From: a virus
Virus record (IMG/VR): IMGVR_UViG_3300006924_000041
Span: 1-47,679 of that record
Reading direction: 5' to 3' (one strand)
DNA length: 47,679 bases
Positions 15,827 through 25,300 of this stretch are shown piece after piece. How positions within the stretch are numbered: the first letter of the stretch is position 1; the number at the start of each line of letters is the position of its first letter. Both the position numbers and the translations under genes were made by a program. The notes beneath the pieces were generated by a model that did not search any database, was not told the DNA's origin, and worked only from the letters and a program-made list of their open reading frames with translations.

Positions 15827-16265
15827 TACTGTCAGAGTCTGAATTACTATTATTTAGAAAACCTTGCTTTAGTAATTTTTGCAAATCGGAAGTTGATCCA
15901 ACAAATAATGCATTATTAGTAACATTATTTGTTGTATTCACCGAAGAGTCATCCTCTAAATCTTTCACTTTCTTTTGAAGATCTACTAATTTATCGGTAG
16001 TATCAGCAACACTTTTAATAAGTTGACCAGCAACTTCATATGCTCTTGGGCTTCCACCTTCACCAGCAAGTTCCATAATTCCATTGATCGCTTCCTGACC
16101 TTTTTCAATCAAAGAATACAAATTTGCACGAGTATATTCATAATCTTTTGTTAAATCCTGATTTGTTTTATCTGGAATTTTTAATTCTGTAGGTTGTCCT
16201 TCTGCTTCGACAATCTCACATTTTGTATTGAGAGCATCATCGATAGAATCAAATTTATCAGTCAT
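15819..16265 (-). CDS. 16: Small terminase subunit gp16
   Basis: This 148-residue protein in the gp16 position (T4 164 residues) has the right layout. It has an acidic, flexible N-terminus. A central helical oligomerisation region follows, with DYEYTRANLYSLIEKGQEAI and SPRAYEVAGQLIKSVADTTDKLVDLQKKV. The C-terminal region is Asn/Ser-rich and includes NTTNNVTNNALFVGST. T4-like small terminases form rings that recognise or present DNA and stimulate gp17. The gene starts three bases after the gp15 stop, and its end overlaps the insert gene. Confidence 0.92.
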   Translation of the reverse strand: MTDKFDSIDDALNTKCEIVEAEGQPTELKIPDKTNQDLTKDYEYTRANLYSLIEKGQEAINGIMELAGEGGSPRAYEVAGQLIKSVADTTDKLVDLQKKVKDLEDDSSVNTTNNVTNNALFVGSTSDLQKLLKQGFLNNSNSDSDSNE

Positions 16266-16268
16266 AAA

Positions 16269-17315
16269 TTAAATATCAAGTTTTCTGGTTGGACTAAAAT
16301 CTGCTCCAGTCTCAAAGAAATCCGTTGATTCACTAAATCCAAAATCATCTCCAGGAATTATGAGTGCATCATCAGCAGTGCTGAGGACATTAAGTTTCGC
16401 TCCTTTAACATGTTCCGTAGCAATAGTAGAACTAAATGCCCTTTCAACAGTCATTGAATTACTTGTCTTAGATTTAATCTTCATAATTTCAGTACCAACA
16501 ATAACTCTATCATTAACTTCAAAAGTTGATGTATCATTTAAGGTAATAATAGATTCTGTAGTAGTTACATTTTCTGCCAACAATGCTCCAGTATCATTAT
16601 CATAATCTTTTCTTGCTGTAGGAGTTGCAGTATATCTAACTTCTCTCTTAGCAGTCCTGGGATTACTATCACTATAGTAATCAACCTGAACTTTGCGGAT
16701 AATTCCATCGGTGCTATCTGCAATAGGACCAAACAGATATGTTTTTGCTGTAAATTGTAATGTATAAATTAATGCTCTACGAGTAGAGAAATCTCCCTCA
16801 TAATCATCTTGGAAGGATATACTATCAAGAACAACTGGAATATCCCTCTTTTCTCCAATAGAATCTATTAGTTCTACTGTAATATTGAATGACGGTTGAA
16901 AATATGGAAGAATTTGTTCAACAATTTGTAAAGCATCATCATTTAGTTTTGTCATAATATTCAGTTCAAATCCAAGATTATATGGCACTGGCATATAAAC
17001 TTTTTTAACTTTAGTATTATTATCAACTGCTTTAAATGTTTGAGTTACAGATACTTTCCTTGTAGCATCGTATGAGATGCTATTCATCTCAAATGACATC
17101 CTAGGTAAAGTAATCTGAACTGATCTGTTAAGATCCTGCTGCTGTTCTAATCTTGCTAAAAACTTTTGTGCAGGACCATATGCTAGTGGTACTTTAATCT
17201 CACTTTCAATATTTCCGTTTGAATCATCATGTTTCACGTAAATTTGATTAAACAGAGTTCCAAAAGAAACAACTGTTTTTCTAACTATTTCGTGATAAAA
17301 ATAAGTACCTAGCAT
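16269..17315 (-). CDS. 15: Tail sheath terminator gp15
   Basis: The 348-residue product begins MLGTYFYHEIVRKTVVSFGT, the standard start of T4 gp15 homologues. It contains VPLAYGPAQKFLARLEQQQD and MPVPYNLGFELNIMTKLNDD, also diagnostic. The gp15 hexamer caps the tail tube and sheath and joins the tail to the neck. T4 gp15 is 272 residues. The extra length includes residues about 240-310, a small beta module (ITLNDTSTFEVNDRVIVG, EIMKIKSK, VERAFSSTIATEHVKGA) that also appears in the gp7 and DUF4815 proteins. The start forms TAATG with the gp14 stop. Confidence 0.94.
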   Translation of the reverse strand: MLGTYFYHEIVRKTVVSFGTLFNQIYVKHDDSNGNIESEIKVPLAYGPAQKFLARLEQQQDLNRSVQITLPRMSFEMNSISYDATRKVSVTQTFKAVDNNTKVKKVYMPVPYNLGFELNIMTKLNDDALQIVEQILPYFQPSFNITVELIDSIGEKRDIPVVLDSISFQDDYEGDFSTRRALIYTLQFTAKTYLFGPIADSTDGIIRKVQVDYYSDSNPRTAKREVRYTATPTARKDYDNDTGALLAENVTTTESIITLNDTSTFEVNDRVIVGTEIMKIKSKTSNSMTVERAFSSTIATEHVKGAKLNVLSTADDALIIPGDDFGFSESTDFFETGADFSPTRKLDI

Positions 17316-18943
17316 TAATAATTACCAAAGGGATTCGATTCTGTAAAATCAACTATAAGATCTGCTTCTAGTTCGATAGAAGTATTGTCGGTATATTTAT
17401 CATATACATCATCATTAGTATGGAAATCAACTGCAAAAGTTGCAGAGGATGCAGCACCAACTATTATTTCTCCATTTGTGAAGACACCATCAACATAAGA
17501 AATTTTAAGAGTTTTCGTATCAGCGTCCCAATTTTTAACTCTTGCAGTTGTTCCCGAACTAGACCCAGTAATTAACTCATTAAATTCATATGCTCCAACT
17601 CCAGATATTGTTGGGGGATCTGCAATTGTTATTGTTGGAGCAATAGTATATCCAATTCCAGTATTAATAATTCTTATACCTGTAACAATATTTCCTTCAG
17701 AAACTTCTGCTCTCGCTGAAGCAGTTTCTGTGCTCTTAATCGAATCACTATTGTCGATAGTGACTGTAGGGTTACTTTCATAACCACTTCCAGGATCTAT
17801 AATTGTTAGTGCTGTCACTGTTCCTCCAACACCAATAGTAGAAGTTACTATGGCAGTGTTTATACCAGATGCTGGTGTTGATAATATCACTGTAGGTGCG
17901 CTTGTATACTCTATTCCAGGATTAGAGATGGTTATGGCGGTGACTGTGCCTCCAATGCCTGTTGTAGCGGTTGCTACGGCACCTGATGAAGGTATGGATA
18001 TGGATACTGTTGGTGAAACTGGATATCCGGATCCAGGATTATCAACAGCAAATGAAACAACACCCTTTTCTTGTGTTTCTATTAGGCAAGTAGCTGCAGC
18101 ACCTACTCCATCACTACCGTAAATGCTTATTGATGGAGTAGTTGTATATCCAAATCCAGCATTAGTTAAAACTAATTCTTTTACAGATCTAATACCTGAA
18201 ATAGAAGTTGTTATAGCAACAGCTGTTGCAGTTCCTCCAGAAACTGGCGAATCATCAAATTGGACAATAGGTGTTGTTGTATATCCACTTCCATCATTAT
18301 TTAAAAATATTTGTCTAACATAACCAATATTAATAACTGCCGATGCGGAAGCAGTTTCACCTATACCGAGCACTTGTAATGTAGTAATATATCCTTCTTC
18401 TTTAATTTGAGTGTCAATTTCCTCAACTGAAGTGCTAATAACTTCATCTTCATATTCAAAGAGTTCGCATTTAAGTTGATATACGTAGTTTTTTCCTAAC
18501 TGATAAAAAGGATCCTCATGTTCTACAAATTTAACTTCAAATAATCTTTGACCTAATGGAAAATATACTAGATCACCTTCTCTAGGTCTAGATGCAAGAA
18601 TAATTTCATCTTCACTTTCTCCAGAAAGAAAGGTTGCAATATAATCATCATATCTTTCTTTAGATATTGTAATTGTCAACTCATCTTTAAGAGACATTCC
18701 AAATTTTGTTAGAATATCTCCAGCTCCAGAGTGACCTTCAAATGTATTAACATACGCCTCAATAGTATAGTTATCATCAAATTTAGATGATTCGATTTCA
18801 TTAAATATAGTGTCTTTATTGACAATTTTTCTTGGAATGTATGTTACATCAACACCATACATTCTGAGTTGTTCATTAATTAACTCCTGAACAAGTCTTT
18901 GTTCGGAAGAAGAACCTTGTAGAAAGAACGGATTAAGTGCCAT
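17315..18943 (-). CDS. 14: Neck protein gp14 with an inserted beta-repeat array
   Basis: The first about 190 residues (NPFFLQGSSSEQRLVQELIN, then GVDVTYIPRKIV, then PREGDLVYFPLGQRLFEVKFVEH) and the last 25 (ELEADLIVDFTESNPFGNY) are the conserved gp14 neck core. Between them, residues about 210-440 are six copies of an approximately 45-residue unit. Each unit carries a PGSGYTTTPTV-like motif. A separate GSSSGTTARVKNWD module follows (about 465-510). T4 gp14 is 256 residues, so this protein has doubled in size by the insertion. gp13 and gp14 join head to tail. The inserted repeats probably project from the neck as a collar or host-contact structure (inference). Confidence 0.93.
   Translation of the reverse strand: MALNPFFLQGSSSEQRLVQELINEQLRMYGVDVTYIPRKIVNKDTIFNEIESSKFDDNYTIEAYVNTFEGHSGAGDILTKFGMSLKDELTITISKERYDDYIATFLSGESEDEIILASRPREGDLVYFPLGQRLFEVKFVEHEDPFYQLGKNYVYQLKCELFEYEDEVISTSVEEIDTQIKEEGYITTLQVLGIGETASASAVINIGYVRQIFLNNDGSGYTTTPIVQFDDSPVSGGTATAVAITTSISGIRSVKELVLTNAGFGYTTTPSISIYGSDGVGAAATCLIETQEKGVVSFAVDNPGSGYPVSPTVSISIPSSGAVATATTGIGGTVTAITISNPGIEYTSAPTVILSTPASGINTAIVTSTIGVGGTVTALTIIDPGSGYESNPTVTIDNSDSIKSTETASARAEVSEGNIVTGIRIINTGIGYTIAPTITIADPPTISGVGAYEFNELITGSSSGTTARVKNWDADTKTLKISYVDGVFTNGEIIVGAASSATFAVDFHTNDDVYDKYTDNTSIELEADLIVDFTESNPFGNY
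17620..18310 (-). repeat. Six-copy GSGY-type repeat array in gene 14
   Basis: The six copies read NNDGSGYTTTPIVQF, TNAGFGYTTTPSISI, DNPGSGYPVSPTVSI, SNPGIEYTSAPTVIL, IDPGSGYESNPTVTI and INTGIGYTIAPTITI. They are spaced about 40-50 residues apart. Protein similarity is clear, while DNA similarity is only partial, so the array is old rather than recently expanded. Confidence 0.88.
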
Positions 18944-19785
18944 TATCCAATAAGATCGAGAGGTGGTAATTCATGTTCAAGTAGCATAGTCTGCTTAAGT
19001 TGTTCTATTTCTTTTTCGGCATCTTCATAAATTTCTCTACCATTTAATTCAATACCACCTGGTAACTTAACTCCTCTAAACTTAATTAGATTTTGACCCC
19101 ATTGTCTTTTAATAAGTGATGTTAGATATTTTTTAATAAAACTATCGTTATAAACTTGAGTAAAAGATGCTGGATCAAGTGCTCTGTAGCAATCAATAAT
19201 TAAGAAATTTCCAGCACTTTGAGAACTCCAATCAATATCAAGATACATTCTATCTTGACGCTTATTAAATCTGATTTGCTTATCTGTTGTTAATAAATGG
19301 TCAATATCTTCAAGATAACTTTTAGTCATTGCATATTGCAATAATTCAACTGAACCAAAATGATATAAGTCATTTAAAAATAATTGATATTTAATATTGA
19401 ACATCCCCCCAGAAACGGTGCTAGTATCAAATTTAAATACCTTTTCAATTCCAATTACAGAATCTGGAACTTGTATAAAATTAGAATTTTCATAAAAACT
19501 TGATGTAAAAGTTCCAGAACCACTATCTACAGATGTTGCTGTAGTAGTTACGATGCCAACACCATTAGTTCCGTTTGCTTTTCCTCTATCAATATCTTCT
19601 TGTTGAATTTGATACTTGAGATACATTCTCTCAACACCATCGAAATGGCGTTCATTAAAATATTGAATGGCATCATCAACCAAATCATCAATTTGATCAT
19701 CATCAACGTTTATTTCTAGTACTGGAGCACCTAAACGCCTTAAACAATAATCAATTAATCCTTGACGTGTTGATGGTTTTGCCAT
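18943..19785 (-). CDS. 13: Neck protein gp13
   Basis: The 280-residue product (T4 gp13 309) begins with the characteristic QGLIDYCLRRLGAPVLEINVDD and IDDLVDDAIQYFNERHFDGVER. It continues with YLKYQIQQEDIDRG. Later blocks are VIGIEKVFKF, the loop YQLFLNDLYHF, DIDWSS with LIIDCYRALDP, and LTSLIKRQWGQNLIKF. It ends in a Glu-rich helix. gp13 forms the connector under the portal and binds gp14. It shares one base with both neighbouring genes (TAATG on either side), so gp13, gp14 and gp15 are tightly coupled. Confidence 0.95.
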   Translation of the reverse strand: MAKPSTRQGLIDYCLRRLGAPVLEINVDDDQIDDLVDDAIQYFNERHFDGVERMYLKYQIQQEDIDRGKANGTNGVGIVTTTATSVDSGSGTFTSSFYENSNFIQVPDSVIGIEKVFKFDTSTVSGGMFNIKYQLFLNDLYHFGSVELLQYAMTKSYLEDIDHLLTTDKQIRFNKRQDRMYLDIDWSSQSAGNFLIIDCYRALDPASFTQVYNDSFIKKYLTSLIKRQWGQNLIKFRGVKLPGGIELNGREIYEDAEKEIEQLKQTMLLEHELPPLDLIG

Positions 19786-20024
19786 TATTCTTCAACCTCT
19801 GAGTTCTGATAATCATCATCTTTTTTTGGAGATTTAGATTTAATAGTTACTGGTTCTGGTTTTTTTAAATCCAAAAGTTGAGATAGTAACTTATTTTTTT
19901 CATCTTCAAACTCTTGCGTTAGAGTTTGAATTTTCGCCTCCAATAAAACGTTTTGATTGGTTAGTGCTGATAATTTTTTATTATAAAGATTCACTAACAC
20001 ATTGATATCTACTTCACTATTCAT
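19785..20024 (-). CDS. 79-residue coiled-coil protein upstream of gp13
   Basis: Residues 5-55 form an uninterrupted heptad pattern (VLVNLYNKKLSALTNQNVLL, then AKIQTLTQEFEDEKNKLLSQL), followed by a flexible basic-then-acidic tail. The protein should be a parallel coiled-coil oligomer. In T4 the fibrous whisker protein Wac, a trimeric coiled coil, lies directly upstream of gene 13. This small protein and the 545-residue protein before it occupy that place. Whether it is a whisker stalk, a chaperone or neither cannot be decided. TAATG coupling with gp13 supports a neck-related role. Confidence 0.75.
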   Translation of the reverse strand: MNSEVDINVLVNLYNKKLSALTNQNVLLEAKIQTLTQEFEDEKNKLLSQLLDLKKPEPVTIKSKSPKKDDDYQNSEVEE

Positions 20025-20029
20025 AATAT

Positions 20030-21667
20030 CTAGAAGGTTCCTCCATCAATTGTTGATGTCCAAGTTGGTTTGCTAGTATATGTAGTAGCAACATTAGATG
20101 GATTTACGTTAGCACTTACACCATCATCAACAATATCGTTAGTTGTATCAAACGTTCCTTGAACACCGATTAACGTCACACTATTTGATGAAGATGTTGT
20201 GGTTTTAACCATACCATACGCTGCACTGTTATTTTGCTGCGTAATTTGTGATCCTGCAGCTAAAGATGCATTACCACTTAAAGTAAGAACAATCTCAGTA
20301 ACTGCTGTTAATATTTGAGTAGATGTTACTGTTGTATTAGCATCACCTGGTTGATTTGTGGATCTTTGTAAACCTTGATTGTCAAAGAATACAATACCAT
20401 TGGTATCGAAATTGCCAGATTGGTAGTAAATACCTTTAACATCTAGAAAACCTTTGGTTCCAGATACAACACTATTGTTAATAGTTGAATCTGGAATATA
20501 AGTCCATCTTCTACTATCATCAGCATGTGTTCCGTGATTTAAATCACCTGCAGAACTTGCGGCAATAGAACTATCATCTAAACCAAAAAATCCAGTTTTA
20601 TTATTATCAGTTCCACTACTAATATTATAGTCAAAAGAAATACCACGGTCTGTATTGGTGTCAAATCCGTGAGTTAAAGTAACTTGAGTTGTAGTGCTAA
20701 TACCAGCAGAAGCAGTACCATCAAAAGTGATGATTTTATCTCCGGCATTAATTGATGCAACGGTTGCAATACCTGAAGGACTGATACCGGCAACTGTTAG
20801 TGTATCACCAGTGTTAATTCCAACAGTAGAATCTAATCTGATAGTGCTAACGCCAGCTTGAACTGTCGACATGACAGTTCTAGCACTGGTTACATCACCC
20901 AGATTAAAAATAGATTCATTTACGGTAACTGCACTCGAATTTACAGTAGTCGTAGTACCATCAACTTGGAGATCACCTTTAATAATTACTGTGCCTTCAT
21001 TACTAAATCCATCGGGATATGGATCAATATAAAGTTCGTTTCCTGCACCAGGTCTAGTTGAAATAATATTAGATGAAATACCAACATTATCAATTAAAAA
21101 TTGACTTCCTGTAGGTAAGTTATAGGTTACGTTAGTATTATATACCCAAGGAGCTCCAGTAACTTGAACACTATCAGTTCCATTTTCATCATATTCGATT
21201 TTAGCATCTTTACTATCACCGAAAGTTAGAAACTGGTCATCTGGAATTACAACTTCTCCAGATCCATTTGTCCTAACAACAATATCGCCATCAGTATCAT
21301 TGGATGAAAGAGTATTTCCATCTAATGTTAAATTATCTACTGTCCATTGGTCTACTCTAGGAAGACGACTAATCGCTCCTGTTCCTCCAGGATTTCCACC
21401 ATTCTCTGTAAGGAGAAGTGGAATAAAACCATTTGCTGGGGTTGTTGGGTTATCTTGACCCGCAATTAAACCCGGAGCAATACTTAAAAGATCTGTGTAA
21501 TATCTACCACCAATTAGTTGTGGGTTTTGGGAGTTATCTCCAGCAAATACCCTTCCACCTCTATTACCATGCGTGCCGACGCCAATAGTAACAGCAAGTT
21601 CACCATAATTTAGAGTACTGGGTGCAGAAGTACCAGTAGATCTTTTGACTCTAATGATACTTGCCAT
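20030..21667 (-). CDS. Fibre-like virion protein in the whisker position
   Basis: The 545-residue product starts MASIIRVKRSTGTSAPSTLN followed by YGELAVTIG. This 'R-x-K-R-x-T ... GELA' opening is typical of N-terminal virion-anchoring domains of phage fibre and tropism proteins. The rest is Gly/Thr/Asn-rich beta structure: DGDIVVRTNGSGEVVIPDD, VQVDGTTTTVNSSAVTVNES, and AGVSTIRLDSTVGINTGDTL, the last resembling modules in gp15 and gp7. It ends TSTIDGGTF. The place between the baseplate-fibre genes and gp13 equals that of T4 wac, so a neck whisker or short fibre is the best guess. It shares one base with the 76-residue gene upstream, whose C-terminus also ends in a GG-x-F motif. Confidence 0.82.
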   Translation of the reverse strand: MASIIRVKRSTGTSAPSTLNYGELAVTIGVGTHGNRGGRVFAGDNSQNPQLIGGRYYTDLLSIAPGLIAGQDNPTTPANGFIPLLLTENGGNPGGTGAISRLPRVDQWTVDNLTLDGNTLSSNDTDGDIVVRTNGSGEVVIPDDQFLTFGDSKDAKIEYDENGTDSVQVTGAPWVYNTNVTYNLPTGSQFLIDNVGISSNIISTRPGAGNELYIDPYPDGFSNEGTVIIKGDLQVDGTTTTVNSSAVTVNESIFNLGDVTSARTVMSTVQAGVSTIRLDSTVGINTGDTLTVAGISPSGIATVASINAGDKIITFDGTASAGISTTTQVTLTHGFDTNTDRGISFDYNISSGTDNNKTGFFGLDDSSIAASSAGDLNHGTHADDSRRWTYIPDSTINNSVVSGTKGFLDVKGIYYQSGNFDTNGIVFFDNQGLQRSTNQPGDANTTVTSTQILTAVTEIVLTLSGNASLAAGSQITQQNNSAAYGMVKTTTSSSNSVTLIGVQGTFDTTNDIVDDGVSANVNPSNVATTYTSKPTWTSTIDGGTF

Positions 21668-21897
21668 TAGAATGAGCCTCCATTAATATCTAAATTCTGT
21701 GTAGTTCCTGGTGTTAACTCTAGAGTTGCATCAAATTTATTAGTAGTGGAGTTATATACAAGAACCATACCGTTCTCTAATCCACTACTAATATTAACAT
21801 CACTTAAACCGGCAAGAGTTCCGGAAGTATCTCCGGTAATTGAAGAAACAACTTTAATTGCGTTTTGTTGGCCTACTCTTACTTTTATATCAGGCAT
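21667..21897 (-). CDS. 76-residue fibre-tip-like protein
   Basis: The protein reads like the end of a fibre: LAGLSDVNISSGLENGMVLV, then YNSTTNKFDATLE, then LDINGGSF. The 'LSDV ... G.VLVYN..T.KF' block is common in phage fibre C-termini. The final GGSF resembles the GGTF end of the adjacent 545-residue protein, to which it is coupled by TAATG. It may be a small fibre subunit or adaptor partnering the larger one. A perfect late box lies 39 bases upstream, so it starts a transcription unit. Confidence 0.78.
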   Translation of the reverse strand: MPDIKVRVGQQNAIKVVSSITGDTSGTLAGLSDVNISSGLENGMVLVYNSTTNKFDATLELTPGTTQNLDINGGSF

Positions 21898-21936
21898 ATG
21901 ATCATACCTAGTCGATAATTATCAGGATCTAAAATA

Positions 21937-21944
21937 TATTTATA
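21937..21944 (-). promoter_or_regulatory. Late promoter of the fibre/neck operon
   Basis: Exact TATAAATA on the minus strand, 39 bases before the ATG of the 76-residue gene, in the 60-base gap after the 57-residue gene. It would drive the fibre-like genes and gp13-gp17. Confidence 0.72.
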
Positions 21945-21957
21945 CTCCTTAGACTCC

Positions 21958-22131
21958 TTAGAATCCTAGTTTACCAATAACCTCTTGTTGCTTGAGATAA
22001 AGTTTCACATACATTTTACATAAATTTCTTAATTCTTCAATATCTCTACATTCGTCAATCTCTCTAGCTTGTTTTTCATATTCAAATGATTTAGATACCG
22101 AGTCTAAAGTAATTTCATTTGGATTTTCCAT
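21958..22131 (-). CDS. 57-residue helical protein, NblA-like in size and pattern
   Basis: The ATG at 22129-22131 opens 57 codons and a TAA at 21958-21960. It overlaps the preceding gene by 17 bases. The product starts MENPNEITLDSVSKSFEYEK and continues EIDECRDIEELRNLCKMYVK. It ends LYLKQQEVIGKLGF. This is two helices, the second strongly amphipathic. NblA phycobilisome-degradation adaptors are about 55-65 residues, start with an L-S-L-E-Q-type segment and have the same two-helix hairpin. Aligned by eye the spacing agrees, with a few matching positions, but identity is low. It may equally be an unrelated tail-assembly helper. Confidence 0.75.
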   Translation of the reverse strand: MENPNEITLDSVSKSFEYEKQAREIDECRDIEELRNLCKMYVKLYLKQQEVIGKLGF

Positions 22132-22318
22132 CGATTAACTCCATAAGTAAGTTTTTAATCTGTTGAACATCTTTTTTTAATTCAGATATTTCATTTTTTT
22201 GATTTTGACGTTCTTTTCTCATTTTAATATATTGATTATATTCAAATGTGTCACAATTAACAATTGCACCCGAATTTTGGTCTCGGAATAAATTTTTATG
22301 TCCATCAACGGGTATCAT
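22115..22318 (-). CDS. 67-residue coiled-coil protein
   Basis: The N-terminal half reads HKNLFRDQNSGAIVNCDTFE, a motif also seen in small marine-phage proteins. The C-terminal half is a Lys/Glu-rich coiled coil (KNEISELKKDVQQIKNLLME). The ATG overlaps the stop of the 2364-residue DUF4815 gene by four bases (ATGA), and its end overlaps the 57-residue gene. The coupling suggests a small partner or chaperone of the baseplate/fibre protein. Function is not known. Confidence 0.78.
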   Translation of the reverse strand: MIPVDGHKNLFRDQNSGAIVNCDTFEYNQYIKMRKERQNQKNEISELKKDVQQIKNLLMELIDGKSK

Positions 22319-25300
22319 GCTAGTGCAATTGCTCTTAGATCTTGGAATATTGGTGCATATGCCTCATTATCCCCACTCATAACTATTTTAATTGAGAATC
22401 CTGTAAAAGATTCTAAATTATCTGCTGTGAATTGATACTCTAAGAATTCATTTTGCACACTTGCTCTAGTTTGCACATCAGGTAATCCATCATTTAAGTA
22501 TGTATCTATTACGGAATCGCCAATACCATCACCGTCCGTATCTCTTAAATTATTATATCCTGGAAATAGTTCATATGTTTGTTCAACTTCACTTGAATCT
22601 GGTCTGATTAACTTATAAAGAACTCTAAAATCACTAGAAGAGTTTCTATATGCAGTTAATAAAACTTTTAATGAAGATGCTGGTTTATCTAAATTAACTA
22701 TATTGGAAATATATGTTGATGCATGAGGATCATCTATATTTTGCTTAACCCTCGGGTCAGTAATATAATTAGTAACAGGCATATCCAATCTATTTCTAAT
22801 GAATGCGAATGTTGCAGATTCTGTTAAATCAATTACAGGTGACAAACTGGAATTGTTAGTTTCCATTCTTATACCAAGTGTTAATGATCTGCTTCTGGTT
22901 AATGTTGGTAGTTGATCAGTTTCATTTATTCTTGAGCAAACTAGTCTTGGTGTGGAAAGTCTGTTTGGTTCATTTAAAGATACGCTTTCATATCCTTGAT
23001 CAATAAATGATGCTTCATTTCCTCCTGCACTTGTTCCGGAAACAGTTCTAAGTGTTGCAGAAACATTAGTATTTTCTGGATTGATATAATTGAAATATGG
23101 AATTATTTCATTAAATTGTATATTTTGTGTTGCTCTACAATTATTTCCACCAAAAGATCCAAAACTAGCAAAATTCAGCATATTAAAACCACTATTTTTA
23201 TTAGCAGGTCTAACAAATTCAACATGATACTTGTCAATTTCTCTAGCACTAACTAGAACTTGATCTGTTGGCATATCATGTGAATTATTAATTCTAGTTA
23301 ATGAAACTCCATTAAGTTCATATTTTCTAATAGAATCTCCATTTGAATGATTTCTAATAATTGACTCATTTTCTCCACGAGTGAGAAGCACAATGGATCC
23401 AACATTTACTCCACTGTAAGAAATAATTTCATCATTTACAATCACATATCCAGGATTACTTCCAGTAACAGGAGACCCTTCAAAGGTAGTGAAGTTTGAA
23501 GTATTTGCAATAGATATTGTAGTGTTTGTTGAGACAATGGCTGCCGATAAAGTTGTTGATGGAGTATCTGGTTGAATTCCACTAATATTTACTTTATTTG
23601 TATCGGAATGCATACCATGATTGTAATGACTAACCTCTAACACATTTCCAGTGTTTAAATTGCTAGAAATTGCGGAAGATCTAACGATTGTTCCTGCCAT
23701 AGCAACTAATGTGCTATCATTATAATATGATACATCCTGATCTATTCCAAATGTTTCGCCCCGAACATTTGTTAAGTATAAAGTATCGATATTTGGAACA
23801 TCGGTAACAACAATAGATGCATTTCTTCCAGAATTTCCAGATGAAGCAGTTGTAATACCTAACAAATCTCCATTTCTATAACCATTTCCAGTTGCTGCCA
23901 TAGCAACACTATCAATCTGATTATTTGTGACTGTAATATTTACAGTTGCTCCAAATCCTTTGCCATTGATTGTATAAAGAGGAACTCCATTATAAGATCC
24001 ATTCGAATAACCAACACCAACATTACCTATAGATACTGTGTTAATATTTCCACCTAAAGATTCGATAATTCCAGTATTTGAACCTTCTGCAACTTTGGTG
24101 CCTACAGTTAGGATATTTTGGAGAGCATATGTTGTTGAAATACCAACATCTAACTTTCTTGGTAAAGTCTTTATTGGGTTATTGGAAAGTTTTGGAATAT
24201 TTGTATCAATAGTAGCATACGTGCTTCCAATAGAAATTGCTGGATTATGGAAGTATGCAGTTCCAGATGAAGATGCGAATTGTGCTTTATAAATTCTAAA
24301 TTTTAAATCTTGAGAAATTACAGGTTGCCAAACAGATCCATTTTGAGGTTTAAATAAATTTCCTCCTGTATACTGATTAGAATAAATGACCTGATCTGCA
24401 TCGGGATATGATTGAGTAGAAACCGTTGGTTGATTAGTCTCACCAATCCAAACTTCATAATCTTCAGAAGTTGGGCAGTATATTGTCAATGCATACTGTT
24501 TATTGGGTTGTACATATAATGGAGATGGTAAAGCAACCCTAGTAGGAACTGATCCATCAGTAGATGTTGTAATTTCTGATGGAAGAATACCAACTCTAGC
24601 ATAATCTTGAATCAACTTATTCTTGGGTGTTCCACCAATATCAGTTTCTCTAATTTCAACAAACACTTTTTCGGTAGAATCTTTTTGTCCAAAATATAAA
24701 TCAAGTTCAGTTATAAATCCACCAGTATTATCTGATCTAAATGTTTGTGAAAGTGGATCTCTCCTCAAAGCATTCAATGGAAGTGCTTGTGGCGATTTTC
24801 TAACTACAATACTTTCTGTATAGGTCTCAGAACTTAAAATTCCAGATGAATAAAATGTTGCTTCTGTGAATTTAACGTTATTATTACTTGAGTTTGAACT
24901 GCTGGTAGACAATTTGAAGGTTTTGGTTCCATTCCTAAATGTAGTTGCAGGAACTGGAGATCTTAGGGGATTTTTGATGAATAAACATCCAATTAAATCA
25001 CCAACAACATCAGTTGTAAGAGATTGAGCATTTACTGTTGCCTGACCAGAACTTGTTTCTCCAATTAAAATCATTCCTTCAAAAACATAACCATAAAATC
25101 TTCCTTCAGAATCATCTGATAATGAAAAAGTATCGATATTAATTGTTGGAGTTGATGAGGAATATACAGTTGCTAAATCTAATGCTGGTGTATATGGATT
25201 CTTTTCATATACTGATGAAGGAGATGAATATGGACCAGTCTTATGATTTGCACTTGCTAATCTAAACGATGCTACCTTAACACCATCATTATATCCATAT

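Noticed and set aside
15488-15919. A 143-codon plus-strand frame rich in Ile, Phe and Thr that looks like a membrane protein
   Set aside because: It is the reverse reading of the Lys/Asn-rich and Asn-Gly codons of the insert gene and spans the junction with gp16.
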